Source of the DNA: Catonia carolina
Lineage: Eukaryota > Arthropoda > Insecta > Hemiptera > Achilidae
Length of the DNA: 64,000 bases
Reading direction: 5' to 3'
Assembly: GCA_035578175.1 (NCBI GenBank)
Contig: JAQMRL010000008.1
Location: forward strand, 86,904,541 to 86,968,540
The first letter of the stretch is position 1; each line of letters begins with the position of its first letter. The notes beneath the pieces were generated by a model. That model had not been told where the DNA came from and made no database searches. It worked only from the letters and a program-made list of their open reading frames with translations. The position numbers were made by a program, and so were the translations under genes. Of the stretch, positions 11,001 through 26,000 are shown piece after piece.

Positions 11001-14000
11001 TAACCTTTAAAAATTTTACATTCTAAAAATGTTATTAAATCTTGAATTAAAATTGGTTATGCTCATTCACTAAAATTAAGGTGAGGTTGAAAAATGTAGC
11101 CTGTATTCCCAGAAATCATAAATCTGGTGTACTTAGGTCAATTTACTTGAAATTACATGAAATTGAAGTAAAATTCCTATTCTAGAGCACTATTCTATTT
11201 TATATAATAAAAATTTCACTAACCTTTTTTTTTAACTGCGTCAACTTTTATTTTCACTTACACGTGTTTCAGTGGATCCACCATCATCAGAGTAAATAAC
11301 ATATAATTGAAACTAAAAACTTTATTTATTAAAAATCTACAGAAGATGCTACATCTTCAGTCATTAGTGTAAAACTCTAGAGCACTATGTATGAGTGTAG
11401 TATTTCTTTGTATTAATTTAAAAAATCTCTTAGTATAAAAAATTTCTATCAAAGAAGTAAAATAGTTTTTAAAAATGTTTTTTCATTATTTTCTATATTT
11501 TAATTGTCTTCTAATGTGCACCCCTTACCACCTTTTGGGCTCGTGACAAGCTTCCTTTATTATAATGTAAGATAGTTTGGTTATTTTTTTCGATAATTAG
11601 CCTTTTTGTTGTTCCATTCGGAAAATTTGCTTAAATAACTACTCTTAAGTAATGTTCACCTGGGCTAATTCAATTAGTAGCGCTTATATGGGGTATTTCA
11701 AATGTACGGGCTGTGCCTCTCATTTCGTCGCCTTTATTCCAATTTATGGTGAATCATTTAGGGCTACTCACTGTTTTATCATCTCTACGCCATCTCAGTA
11801 TCCTTCTCCCACTACTAATCTTCTGTTTTCCGCATCCCTTTTGTTCCCTTTGTATTTCATTCCACGTGGTGACTTACCAGTGTATGGATGGTTACATTAT
11901 GCTTTCGCCCTCCAATAGGCGTTATTAAAGATTGCTTTATGTTAAATGATGTGTCGATTATGTACTGTATTTAGTTCAAAGTCATGTACTGTTTCATCTG
12001 TGTTGTGTTAACTAACAAAATTAACTGTTTAGTGGGCTTTGCTTTTGTCAAATGCTGTACAATCTACAAGTCTCAATTCTACCGTTTATGCTACATATTT
12101 GTACTGTGGGAAGTAATCATTTCAAATTACACTACATTAAGTTATTGCGTTCAGTGATTCCTGTTTGTTCCTTGTTTCTATTCTTTGTACCGCAATCCGT
12201 TATTTCCTGGCTTATTCGTGCATTTCTAACTTTCTTTTTAATACCAATTCTCTCGGTCTTGGGTGAAGACCGTGAACCCTGGTTTTCCAGAAAATATACC
12301 GCATTAAATAAATTGTTTATTAGTTATATAATTTTCAAGTCCAATGCCGTGTTAAGCTTAACAACTACATTAACGAATCCCTCTGATCTAGTAATAAGGT
12401 TGTGGGTAGTGTAGGAATTGCTAGTATATCTTTTGTGTCTTATTTAAAGCGTAAAGTGAAATGGTATAAAGAAGCAAAATTATTTTTAATGACATTTAAT
12501 AATGTTTACAGATAGACGAGATGGATAACGAGCTGGAGTACTGTAAGGAATTGTATGATCTAATCGAGGAATTCAATGTTCCAACCGCTACAGAAGATGT
12601 TGCTAATTACTATGTATTTATCATTTTTTACGTTCTCCTCTTAATAGCATTAAGAGTACATATTTGTATTAAGTACTCTTCTGTTCTTTATTACATTTCC
12701 AACCTTGATAATAAGTATATTAGAGATTTAGTGCTACGCCATTTAAGATGCCTTTGAGAACTTTCAGTAGTATGATAATATTTTTGTTTAACGTCCGACT
12801 GTTCTGCAATTACTGCTAATGCAGACGATGAAGGATGAAATGATTTTTTTGTAGCGTATGAAAATATGCCGTGCCTGAATGGAATTCGAACCCAAGACCG
12901 CATAATAAGAGGCGAGCACGTTACCAACTACACCAATGCAGCCGGCAAGTAGTATGAACTTTCAGTAGTATAAAAGTTCAATAGAAAGTTTCAAAGCTTT
13001 AAGCTTTCAGAACAACTTTTTGGTTTCAACAAAATTAATTAATTTTTCATTAACTAAAAGTAAAGAAGACAAAAGTCATGTCATTCTGTTGAAAGACCAC
13101 TATAAGATCCAAAATAGTAATTAATGGACTTATCCTAGAGCAAGTGAGCCACTATAAATAGGTACTTTGGAATTGATATCTTGTATGAAGATGACTATGA
13201 TGTAAAAAATAAGCTATCTAAATTTAATCAGATATATGGGATGTCATATTGGACACTGAGGTAAAAACAAGACCTGAAACAATGTTAAAGTTTAATAAGA
13301 CAGTGGCTGTTCCAGCCTTGACATATGGCAGTGAAGCACAGGTTTTGAGGAGGGAGGAAAGAAAGATTGAAACTGTGGAAATGAAATTTGTAAGGTCTCT
13401 TAAGGGTTGTTCTAGACTAGACAGGATCAGAAATAAAGATATAAGGTAAGAATGGAGAATTTTTCTACTCAACAAAAAAATAAAACTGTACTGTGCCTAA
13501 AGGGTTGACCATTTAAATAGAATGCCAGAAAGCTGCTTACCTGGTTTAGCAAGAAGATACAAAAGATAGAAGTAGGAATCAGAGATATTGGCAGGCCGAA
13601 TAATAGGTTGGGTACCAGAACAAGTAGAAATCTCTCGCCCATGAAGCCAAGAAGACTAAAAGTTTATTGATATTTTCTGTGAAAAATATGCCAGTATATT
13701 TTATTAAATCTATAATATTTTGTTCCAAAATTTTTGTTTACTTCCTTTGTTAAATTACTCTTAATGTTAAAAGTTTGTAAAAGGCAATCTAATGTACTAT
13801 TTAAATTTCAGGGTTGTGGAGATATTTTAACAAATTTACATAACACAATTGAAAGAGTAAAGAGTGAAAGAGAAAAAATTGTCTCTAAATTCAATGACCA
13901 GATAAATAAAGATATTGGTTTGTTGTTTGAAGAAGTACAACGTATCAGAGATGAATCGTTGGTGAGTGAATCTTGTAAACTTTTACTAGTAAGACTATTT

Positions 14001-17000
14001 CAGTCTTTCTTACATTGTAATTTCCATTATGCAATGAATATTATGCTAAAATACCAATTCATTCAAATTGAAGATAATATTCAGAAATACATTCAGATTT
14101 CAGAGTGTATTACAATCTTTGAGCAATGTCCAGGGTGGACCTCTTCTGGTTTACTCTCACTAAAACTATGGCTGGACATCACAGCTAACAATGTGAATAA
14201 AAAGTTCAGCAGAAGATTTCTGATGAAATTAAAATAAATATTATGTTTTATGTACCGTACATTGTTTTTATATTGCGGACCTTATTGTTACGTGTATAAA
14301 TCTTGTTTTGTGTAACTGATTATAATTAACTAATAACAATAAATAAACACAACCAATTTACTAAATACTACTTACAAAATATGATACAGATTAAATAAAC
14401 GTTACACAATAGACAAAAATTCACAGTAATATTGACCTTCTCTAACGCACTGTTACATGCTATTCAATTCGCTCACTGAATCACTGACAAATCGAAACTG
14501 AACCAGACCCACGTGCCCTTTTATATAGATGGGCTATATAGATTTCGTGAAGGACAGAGATTTTCGATATGACAATAAAAATACAAAATTCTTGTGACAG
14601 ATCTTAATAAACTTATTTAAATCTTTATAAACTGTAAACAAATTAGGTTTGAATAAAAGGTGTTACAGAAAGGCCAATTACCTAAATAGGTACCAGACTC
14701 TTTCACAATAGTCATACAACAATAGGCAGGTTTACCTGTACTATACTTGACCAATTATAGTGCATAATGTTTCTAACTATTTCTTGGAAACGCTATTTAT
14801 CATTCTTATTACTTACATTAACATTGTTAAAATCTCAGTCCTCCTCAAAAATTCTTGAACACACATTCTCTTTAGATACTGCCACAATATTTATTTTCTA
14901 GAAGATCCCAATTTTTAAAAAAAACTCAGATTATCAGAAGTGGGTTCAGTTCTGAATATTTCCGATAATCGAGATTTTACTGTATGACCAAAATTTTTCC
15001 TTTAAATTTCTAGTTTTTTATTGCAGCTTTTCTCAAGTTTAATATTTGCTAGGCCTACTTGTTGAATCCTATCCTCAAAATCCTCAAAATCTTTCAATCT
15101 GTTCTACTTTCTTCATTCATGCTTTGTTCTCTCTAAAGGTCCAAGAATCTGCACTCTCCTATACCCGTTTTTGGTTTCTTTTATTTGATATCTCTATTAA
15201 TATTTATTATTGGAATAGATTCATTTTTACATGTGTTTTGTTATCCTGTGTTTGATTTTGTATTAAATAGTTTTATTCAAATGTTTAACTCTCAAGATTA
15301 TCTATTGATTGTTTTTTATTATTTTCAGCAACCTTGGCTAATTGATATTAATTCGAATGCTGAAGAAGTAAAAGCAACAATATTAAATTTAGTTGAACAG
15401 TTGACAGAGTGTCAACAAAAGGCATCAGAATATCGAAATTATCAGAAAGCATTTAAGGTATTACTTTTTTAATTGCATTTGTTTATCAATAAACTACTTT
15501 ATTATTTGTTAAACCCAGTTGAAAGTAAAATTTCTGGAAATCTACAAAGAGTTTGAAATTAAAACTGATATGTTACGCAGTATGATTAGATATGATGGTG
15601 TTAGGCAGTATACCTCTTGTGTTGTACCAGAAAGGCTTGTGTAAGAGAAGCAGAGAAATTTGAGAGAAATGTCCTCTGCAAGTGGGTGCAGAGATAGTAG
15701 ACAGACAGTGCAGGTTACGACAAGGACAAGAACTGTAGAAGAAAAATGAATGAACACCTGTTTAGAATGGATGACAAACAAAAGAACTGCGCTCCTTAAC
15801 TGTGTACTGGAGAAGGTTATTCAGAAATTGGAAAAGAAACTGTGGTAAGATGGAATTGTTAAATCAAGTACATATTGGAGAATCAAAGAATGGCATCAAG
15901 ATCAACTGTCTTACAATTGTAGATGTAAACAAAACAAAAAAATTATCTAGTGTAAAATTTTTGTTATGTTTCAGGTTGAAGTAACCCGTTTTGAAATGTT
16001 AGATGAAGTTATAAATGATGTTAAACTGCGACAGTTACTGTGGGATAGTGTTGATAATTGGGACAAGAATGTTAATGAATGGACTTATAGTGATTTCAAT
16101 ACACTTAATCCAGATGACATGAATCAGACTACAGGTAAATTTATGAAATTTATTGCTCAGTTTGAAAAAGGACTTCCGGAAAATTTAATCGTTCCAAAAT
16201 TGAAAGAAAGTGTTGAGATAATGAAGGATAAGGTTTGTATTATAAATATTATTTTCAATTTATAATTTATTTTTTAATCTATAGAATTTAGTAACTGCTG
16301 GATATGTTTAGGAACAATCTTGTTAAATTGATAAAAAGTAGATTCGTTAGTTTTAAGATTACATAATTAACTGTTAACTTCTGTTTTTTTTTTTGCAGAG
16401 TTATTGTTATGGTTTTGTAAGGTTGCATAATAAATTAACTTTTTTTTATATTGATTTGAGGTTGAAATTTAGTTTTAACTTTCATTTCTGTGAAAAATTA
16501 CATTTACAATTTCATGATACCAAGTCTTGTAATCTTTTATTACTATATGGTCTTGCTAATCCGAGCTAGATAGGATCCGTCCAGATCACCGAAAGTCTGA
16601 ATTAAATGGAATTTCCTGAAAATTCTTATAAATACAAGTTTAAGATTGGTAAAACTATACAAAATTAAGACACTGGCAGTAAAAGCTTTGAATTTATCAT
16701 TGAATTTTAGTGCAATATTGCTTGTACCGTTACATCCAATAGTGGAACGCCTTCTTCACATTGTTGACAAAACCAAATTTACAAAGCCTTGTTCAAAAGT
16801 TTCATTTTTGGTTTTCTTAATGTGTCTAAATTGTCTTTGCTAATCACTTTAGCAGAAAAACTTTCAATTTTTTTCTGTTTTTTTAGTTATTTTTCGCTTC
16901 TAAATAATTTGCGATTGTAGTTAGTGATTTTCCTGCATCAATACTAAAGAAAACTTGAAAGTTTTTGCTCCGTTGACACAGTTAATTTCTTCCATTTATT

Positions 17001-20000
17001 TGCCATTTCCACACAAAACATTCACTTTGAATGTATGTAAAACCAACAAAACACATCTGTAACAGACTCATAATTGATATGGTAAGAATATTAACTGACA
17101 ACTGAGATGAAGGAAACAAAGGAAAACAAATGGGACTTTCTAAAAACTGTTGTAGGGAGTTAAGTCAGTTCCTGGAAAACAAAATGTATTTGCTGTTATT
17201 TTTTATTTTTTTTTAAATTTTGTCCGGATTAACGGAATTTTATTGTACTTCACATGAAACCCAATACATGGAGTATAGAAGACATATGCACATAAAATAT
17301 TCTTTACAGAATTATTTAAAACATAAAATATTATGAATTAATTAACAAAGAACTTCATTTGAACTGAAAGCACTATGGAGAATGATTCTCCAAAAACACA
17401 TGCCCTATAGAATCTTTGTTGTACAAGCAAGCATTAGAATTTATGTTTTAAAATAATCATTAATGAGACCTTGCAATTTTTTTGGTAATATATATTTTTA
17501 AAAATTCCCAGTGTAATAGGATTGTTCTCATTCAAAAAATTTCAGTGGCTAATGTTAAATTTTTCTAATTTTTTGACAATGTAGTAAAAATATTTTTGAA
17601 TTTGTTTATAAAAAAATTTTAGTACTGAATCAAAATTTAAGTTATGTATTTTTTTTACTAAATTAGTAATAAAAATTACTTCTCCACTACTGTCTGATGG
17701 CTTGAACGTTTAAATGATACATTGATACATTTTTTCACTTGTTTAGTTTTCTTCCCCAACATCTCTCATTTAGTGCAACTGACAGATCTGATAAAAAAAC
17801 CACCAATTATTTTGTCAGAGGTCAATGCTTAAAATAGTTTTTAAAATATCTGTATGGGTATTATAAAATATTGCATTATATTATTATACTAAATAAATTA
17901 TTTATTATTGTTTCTAGTTACCTGTAATCACAACCTTAAGAAATCCAAACATGAAGGCACGTCATTGGTTGAAAGTGGAAGAAGTCTTGAATCACAAATT
18001 CCAACCTACCGAAATGAAGACATTAAAGCTGTTGGAAGATGTTGGAGCATTTCTATTACCAACTGAACTTCAAGAAGTGTCTGGTCAAGCTAGTTCTGAA
18101 GCTGGGTTGGAAGCATTACTTCGCAAGGTTTGTTTAATGAAATATTATAATTCTATTCTTCTTCTTTTATTGTTTTCAATACGAGGTGAATGTTTGAAGC
18201 CAATATCTTTATTGGCTGCTGAGAAAACATGTGAATGGTCTTAATAAAATAGGCATTGTGCAACCCTTGTTATGGTCTTTGCCAAGTCTGTTTATTGTTC
18301 TTTTGACTGGTCAAGAGGTTTTTAGTTAAATGTTCTCTCTGAAAGAACTCTTTAGCAGTTTTATACATTGAATAATAATTCTTTTAAAACATTGTTAGTT
18401 AAAAAATAGTGGAAACTATTTATTCCACCAGATTCTAAATCAACATTATAAAAAAAATTTCTTTACATGACAAAAATTGTCTACCGAATGTGTGGTAATT
18501 TAGTTTGGTTTTCTTTTTTATTTAGGTTGAAGAAGCATGGAAGACTCTTGAATTCACAGTACTACCGCATAGAGATTCTAAAGATGTGTTTATACTAGCT
18601 GGACTAGAAGAAGTACAAATTGCCTTAGATGAAAGTAATATTAATATCAGTACAATCGCTAGTTCTAGGCATGTTGGACCAATAAAACCAAGGGTTGATG
18701 ACTGGATTGCAAAACTTGAACTCTTCGCTAAGACTCTGGTACTGTAAATATTTAAAGCTTGTTAACTTATTTGCTGTTAAGTGAGGAATGTTAATTTTAT
18801 GTCATTGTTAAAATGAATCCAGAAATTGGAAAATGTTTACTTTGTAATGTAATTGAAGCGCTGAGTGGATGAAGGTGCTATGTAACATATTTTTAAATTC
18901 TGACTGTGATTGATGAACCTGGGTTAGGTGCATATTTAGTCAGGTTGATGTCATACTCTACCTCTGCAGTTTATGGTGACACTAGTGGATAAAGAGGTTA
19001 TGTACTACTTGGTTTTATGTTTTGCATTGGATAAAGGTGTTATGATAACTTGCCACCTACTCCACCAGAATGCACTGCAATCTTACAGACATTGTCTTTT
19101 TAAAAATTGTCTTGAGTTACTGAGATTACCGTTCACCCATTCTCAGAGGATGCAATGTACAATACAGATTTTTTGAGGATGAAGTTGTTAGAAGCTGAAA
19201 AAAGTTTCAATTAAAGTGATATTGAAGAGTAATACGAGGGCAGTCCAGAAAGTCTGTCTTGTTTTGATATAAAAAAAAAACTAAGTACAAGAAAAAAAAT
19301 TTATTATATACATTTGAAAGTGCAACTAAAATTCTATTTTTCTACATAATCACCAAACAAATTTAAGACACTTATCATAGCGGTGAACTAATTTTGAAAT
19401 GCCAGCGTCATAAAAGTCTACCGCCTATGATTTTAACCAGTTAGTCACACCCTCCTGCAGCTCCGCGTCGTCGTCAAAGTGCTGCGTTGCAAACCATGTC
19501 TTCATTGTCGGGAACAAGTGATAATCGCTGGGCGCAAGATCCGCACTGTATGGCGGATGTGGGAAAACCTCTCATTTGAAAGCATCCAGGACTTCTCGTG
19601 TTCGATTGGCCGTCCACTTCGTTCTTCCTTGTGAACATTACGTTCGGCCATTTTTGAACTGAATGCACAAACCCCGTACTCCACTTTCAGTGTAAACATC
19701 GTTCCCATAAACTTCACACATTTGGCGATAAATTTCAATTGGTTTATTGTTTTTAGCCAACAAAAACCGTATTACCGACCATACTTCACAACTGGCGGGA
19801 TTTTGAATTGCGGCACACATTTTAAATTGTTGTTGAAAAACAACGAAGAGCGACACAGACCTCTCGCTAGCACGGCTGGATAGCCACTGAACAGAGAAAC
19901 GCCGCGGCACCAAAATGGCCGCGATAGCTCCGCCCCTAGTGGCTACAACGCAAAACGTGACAGACTTTCTGGACTGCCCTCGTATTAAAAAGTAAAGTTT

Positions 20001-23000
20001 TAAAAATTGTTATGTGCTTAGTATAATATATTCCATGAAAGGGGTAATAAGAATGTACAAAAATTTTAAAAAAATCAAAGAATTCACAAAGAAATGGGAA
20101 CTCAAGACCTTGATCACATTTTTGTTACATAACATCTTCATCCACCCAGCTCTTCAATTACCATCACCCTGTTTATTTCTCTTTGAAGGTTTCTGTGCAA
20201 TTAAACTTTGCTATTTAAGCAGTATTTAGTACATGGTAATTGATTGATTGAACATTTATATCATAATAATAGGATTAGGTTATACGATGCAAAATTTTCT
20301 TTCTATGCATAACTCATCTCTTGAATTTTAGGATGAATGGATGACCTGCCAAACTAATTGGTTATATCTTGAATCTATATTTTCTGCACCTGATATTCAG
20401 CGACAGCTTCCTATGGAATCAAAGTTATTCTTGGCTGTAGATAAATCATGGAAGGAAATAATGAGGCGTACTGCTAAGGTAATGTTATAATACTATATTA
20501 TTTGTACTATTTTTACTTACTTTTTTAGTCAGTGCTTCGCATTAAACAATAAAGCTAATAAATTGATCCTTGTATCATATTTTTGTAGCATTAATAAAAT
20601 ATAAATAATAAACTCCCGTTTATCCAAAATAATGGAGACAAGCTAATTCTGGGTAACACGGGTTGTGTGTAATAAAAGCCTTGAGCAAATAGTGTACAAT
20701 GCAGTTATACGTCCTTAATACTAATCAATAAATTAGATTAATTCACTGGGGAGACACATTTTTTCTTTGTTCTTCTACTCTTTCTTTTTCTAATTGAATT
20801 TTTTATGTTTTGGTCATCCATCTTTAATTATGAAATACGAGAGTGGTCTGAAAATTTTCCGACTTAACAAAGATACAAGACATCTTTTCTGAAATTTTTT
20901 TTTTATTTTTCAACATATTCTCCTTGTAACTCTACACACTTCTCCCAGCGATGCTCCCATCTCTGTAACCCCTCCAAATAGTACTCTGCATTTTTCTATG
21001 CAAAATAGTTGTTCACGAAGGCGATTGCCTCTTCATTTGACGAAAATCTCTGTCCTCAGAGCGCAATTTTCAGATGAGAAAACAAAAAGAAGTCGCTTGG
21101 GGCTAGAACTGGTGAGTAAAATGGGTGATCAAGCAGTTCAAACTGTAATTCGTGGATTTTCGCCATGGCAACTGCTTAGGTATAAGACGGTATGTTGTCT
21201 TGGTGAAACAGGATTTTCTTTTTCTGCAAATGTGGCCATTTTTCCGCAAGTTCTGCCTTTAGCTTGTTAAGTAATGATGTGTAGTATGCTCCTGTAATGG
21301 TTTTTCCTTTTTGAAGATAATCGATTAAAATAACTCAATGACTATCCCAAAAAACAGTTGCCATCACTTTCCCAGTCGAAAAAACAGTTTCTGCTTTTTT
21401 TGGAGCTGGTTCCTCCTTGCAGCCCACTGTTTGGACTGTATTTTTGTTTCGAGCTTATAATGGTGTATCATTTACACCATAAGTTTCATCTACAGTAATT
21501 AATCTGCGCCAAAACTCGGATTTATTGTGCCAACAGAGCGTTGGAAATGTTCATTCGAACATGATTTTGGTCTTACATGAGCAAATGCGGCATCCAACGT
21601 GCGGACAGCTTTCTCATGCCTTAATGTTGATTTAATATGTGACAAACACGTTCTTTTGACATGTTCATAACCTCTGCTATCTCTCTCACTTTAATTTGGC
21701 CGTCGTCTAGCACAATTTGGTGAACTTTGGCGATGTTTTCATCGGTAGCTGCAGTTTTTGGACCTCCCGAACGTTCATCGTCTCCCAAGCTCTTACAGCC
21801 ACATTCAAATTCAGCTGCCCAAAATTTCACTGTGGTAAATGATGGTGCTGAGTCCCCATACAGAATCCAACTCATCTTTGATTTGCTTAGGCGTATTGCC
21901 TTTCAAAAACAAATATTTAATGACAGCTTGATGCTCGATTTTGTCCATTTTCACAAAAACACTCACATCAACTCACTCAAACGACTGTTACATAACAACT
22001 GCGCGTCCAAAATGGCTGAAACTTTGGTGAGTAACTGTCAGCAGATGAACAACGAAATTCACTAGCTTTTGTTTACGAGTGCTGCCATCTTCATGTTGAG
22101 GTCGGAAACTTTTCAGACCACTCTCATATCTAATATTAATTTCCATATGAAAAATAATAGGAACCCGAGTTTGAAGCTCAATTTTTAAAAGAATATAACA
22201 TCGATTTAACAGACAATATATCAAATTAATACCTGTTTAATGCTGCACTGAACTGTGAAAACTTTAAATTTTTATCTTCTTTTATTAAAAGTAATATTAA
22301 TATTGGAACAAAAAAAGTGCCTGTTTTTGGAGACATTTTATGAATAATGCAAACTTATTGGCTTATAACTCTGTTAATACTCTTCCGATTTTATTGAAAT
22401 TTCATCAAAGTATAGTTGTAGTGTTTTGTCTACATAGTTATAAGTACAACATTTTGTCTGTATGTCATACGATTTTTAATTGACTTGCTTAAAAATCCTG
22501 GTATAATGTATAATCCTGGTATTAGCAAATTTTTAAAGGTCAAAAAACAATTTTCCCTATATTTATTGATTTGGAAATGTTCAGAAAATTTTGTATATGT
22601 AAGTGTAAAAAAACAAATAATGAAATAAAAAGTTGTTTTGGACAACTATTTTTAGAAGACGTGTTAATAAATTGTTTTTTTGTAATTTTTGTTTAATTAG
22701 AATCCATCGGCTATGGCAGCTTGTACATATCCCGGGCTATTGGAGACATTTCAAAATAACAATAATTTATTGGACCAGGTAATGAAATGTTTGGAAGCCT
22801 ATCTCGAGACAAAAAGAGTTGTGTTTCCTCGTTTCTACTTCTTGTCAAATGATGAACTTATTGAAATACTTGCTCAGGTACTAAAATTTTTTTATTCTTG
22901 ATTTATTCTAAAAGGGTGTGAGAAAATTTTAGATTCATGTGGTTGAGAGATATTTTTGTAAGTTGTGTAAAATAATGCCATTACAATGTTTAACCCATGT

Positions 23001-26000
23001 GCTACGCAAAGCCACTACACACACAGCTACATCACAGTGGTTGTACACCATACGACCACAGTGGTCACAGTGGTTGTAGAAATGGTTAGTGGAGTAAGCA
23101 ATAAAACTTGTTGCATTGAGGTCAATATACATCTGAAACCGGTCATTATTATATTTATTTTGTAGAGATTTCTTCAACGCAACTAATAGTGATTACAGAA
23201 ATATAATATGTTGAAAGGGAAGTATTTTATTATTGTTTCAGTGTAAAGGGTTGGCTAGAGTGTTGAAAACTTTTTATGTAAACAGATATCGCATGCAGGC
23301 CATCCATAAGTCAACATACAAACACGTTTCTTAGTTTATGTGAAAGCTGAGACATTTTTCTATAGGAATTTGCTTTTGTTACAAATGGTTGAATCTAATG
23401 TGCATAAGAACTAATGTATGTAAGAACATAATATACGTAATATATTATGTTCTTCAAACCACCAGTAATCTGGTAAACAGTAAAACAGTTACCAATTATA
23501 GCATTTTTGTACTTAAAATGCGTATCTTCAGTAATTATCTTTAATTTATATTCAAAATTTTAAACATCCTACTTCCACAATGGTAAATAAGGAATAGTTA
23601 AAAATTATTCTATTCTTATATCTATATTTAAAACAGTCTTGCCAACTTAATTAGATTGTTGATGTATTCAATTGGTGAGTTCATTAATGCTTATTTCCAA
23701 ATTTGTAAATGCAATACTTTTCCAAAATCTCATCTTCATTTTATTGTTAATTTATTTCTAATGTTTCTAAATTATTCATTATAATATAATTATAACATAT
23801 AATAACATATATTATATGTTATTTTGTGTTGATTTCTGTGCATATGTTCAGTTCTTCTTCTTCTTCTTCTTCTCTTCACGGGTTGGGCATTTCTACCTGT
23901 TCCCGCCACACACCTTTTCTTCAGCCCGCCTATATCTACTTCCCACTGGTTTGTATCTTCTTGCTACTCTAGGCAAGCGGCTTTCTGGCATTCTATTTAA
24001 ATGAGCGACCCATTGGGCACGACACAATTTAATTTTTATTGTTAATTGTAAAAATTCCCAATTCTTGCCTTGTATCTTCATTTCTGATGTTCAGTTACAA
24101 TTGAAAATTTATTATTGCCTCTTTTCTCTTGACTTCTTTTTTTATCTATTCTTCTTGAAAACATTCTTCTGTGAGTGTTGATATGTAATATTGGTATGAT
24201 GTCCCTTATTTTATTCTAATAATTTTAAATATATATATATATGGTTAATTGATTGAGTGGTTGAATAAATTCACAAAATAATTGATTCAATGCATGAAAT
24301 TTGAACACGTTTTATTGAACACAAGCGGACTGTATCACTGTTTAACACACACTCACTCTCACCTGCGCACTGGTCCACGCACTCGAACTAGCTCCGCGCA
24401 TGGCAGTAGCCAGCGCCCATTCACACACACGCATTTTCGCAACTAAACACATTCACACACAAATATAACATTAATTAAATATTAACCATGCCCCCGGCCT
24501 TGAAGGGCATTCAAGAGTTACAATAATTAAATTATGAATAATAAAGTTTTTTTTTTTAAAAAGAACAATTAATCTCTTTTCTTGATTGAATTTGTCATAT
24601 CTGAGTCAATTGGTAATACACATAATTTCACAATAGGTCGTTTAATGAGACCATTTGAAGTCTTAAGAGTAACCACACGAACTCTGGCATCTTGCCCTGG
24701 ATGAAGTTCAATGACGCGAGCCATTTTCCATTGGAGTGGAGGAAGATTGTCCTCTTTGATGATAACAAGATCACCAACGTTGAGGTTTGGAGGAGATGTT
24801 GTCCACTTCCTTCGCTGCTGCATGTTGTTTAGGTAATCTCTTGACCACCGCGACCAGAAATGTTGATACACCATCTGAACATGCTGCCACTGATCAAGTC
24901 TACTGGTTGGAATTTTGAGTAGGCATGGTTCAGGATAGTTTGTGAGGACATCACCAATTAGGAAATGTGACGGGGTCAACGGATTTAGATCAGTAGGTTC
25001 ATTTGATAATGGAGATAAGGGACGAGAATATATACATGCCTCAACTTGAGTTAATAGTGTGACAAATTGTACGTAGGTTAAAATTAAATTTCCTAAAAAT
25101 CGTTTTATGTGTGTTTTCACTAACTTAACTGACGATTCCCATAGTCCACCAAAATGTGGAGCCCTAGGAGGTTGAAAATGCCATGTAATTTCGTTGTTTG
25201 ATAAAGTTGTTGACACCTTGTCATTAATTCTTTTGACTTCCACAATCTTAGAAGTTCATTTAATTCACGATGTGCTCCTACAAAATTGGTCCCGTGGTCT
25301 GAGTATATGTCCTTTGGTTTTCCTCTTCTTGAAATGAATCTGCGTAAAGCTCCAATAAAAGATTCCGTAGTCAAATCTTCGACTAACTCCAAATGCAGAG
25401 CCTTGACACTAAAACACACAAATAGCGCAATGTAACATTTAGCTGGAATGACACCTTTCTTCTTTGACATCTTCACATAGAAAGGTCCACAATAATCTAC
25501 TCCGGTATAGTAGAATACTCGAGGTGGCACAAGAACTAGTTTTGCGCAATTCACCCATCATCTGTCAGCGAATCTTAGGTCTTGCTCTGAAGCAGGAAAT
25601 ACATTCGTGGAATACCTTCTTGACTAATGAACGACCGTTGATTGGCCAGTATTTCTGACGAACGATGTTTAATAACAGTTGGGGTCCTGCATGAAGATTT
25701 TTTATGTGCATATGTTTCGCAATTAAATATGTGATGATGTGACCCTTAGGCAATATGATTGGGTGTTTCTGGTCAAGACTTAAATCTGATTGTTGTAAAC
25801 GTCCACCAACACGTATCACTTGATTTTTGTCCATGAATGGATTCAATGCCTTAAGTTTACTGTTTCTTGACACACATTGTTCTGATTGTAAATTGCAATA
25901 TTCATGAAGAAATGATTCTTTTTGCACAAGTCTAATAACAGCATTTTCCGCTAATTGAAGTTCTGTGACAGAAAGATTGCTGTCAAGACGAAGATCACGT

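Noticed and set aside
11652..12414. Overlapping open frames (88, 71 and 120 codons)
   Set aside because: No recognisable family, hydrophobic low-complexity composition typical of T-rich DNA, inside an intron with no splice context.
12857..12945. Possible functional tRNA gene with good A- and B-boxes
   Set aside because: It is the head of a SINE with a 16-bp target duplication and a shared body, so a retroposed repeat.
15802..15984. Open frame overlapping the acceptor of exon 7
   Set aside because: It runs from intron into exon 7 in a different frame from the conserved dynein sequence.
22935..23177. Minus-strand frame with [14 protein letters not shown]
   Set aside because: Lies in repeat X, whose other copy has no corresponding open frame.
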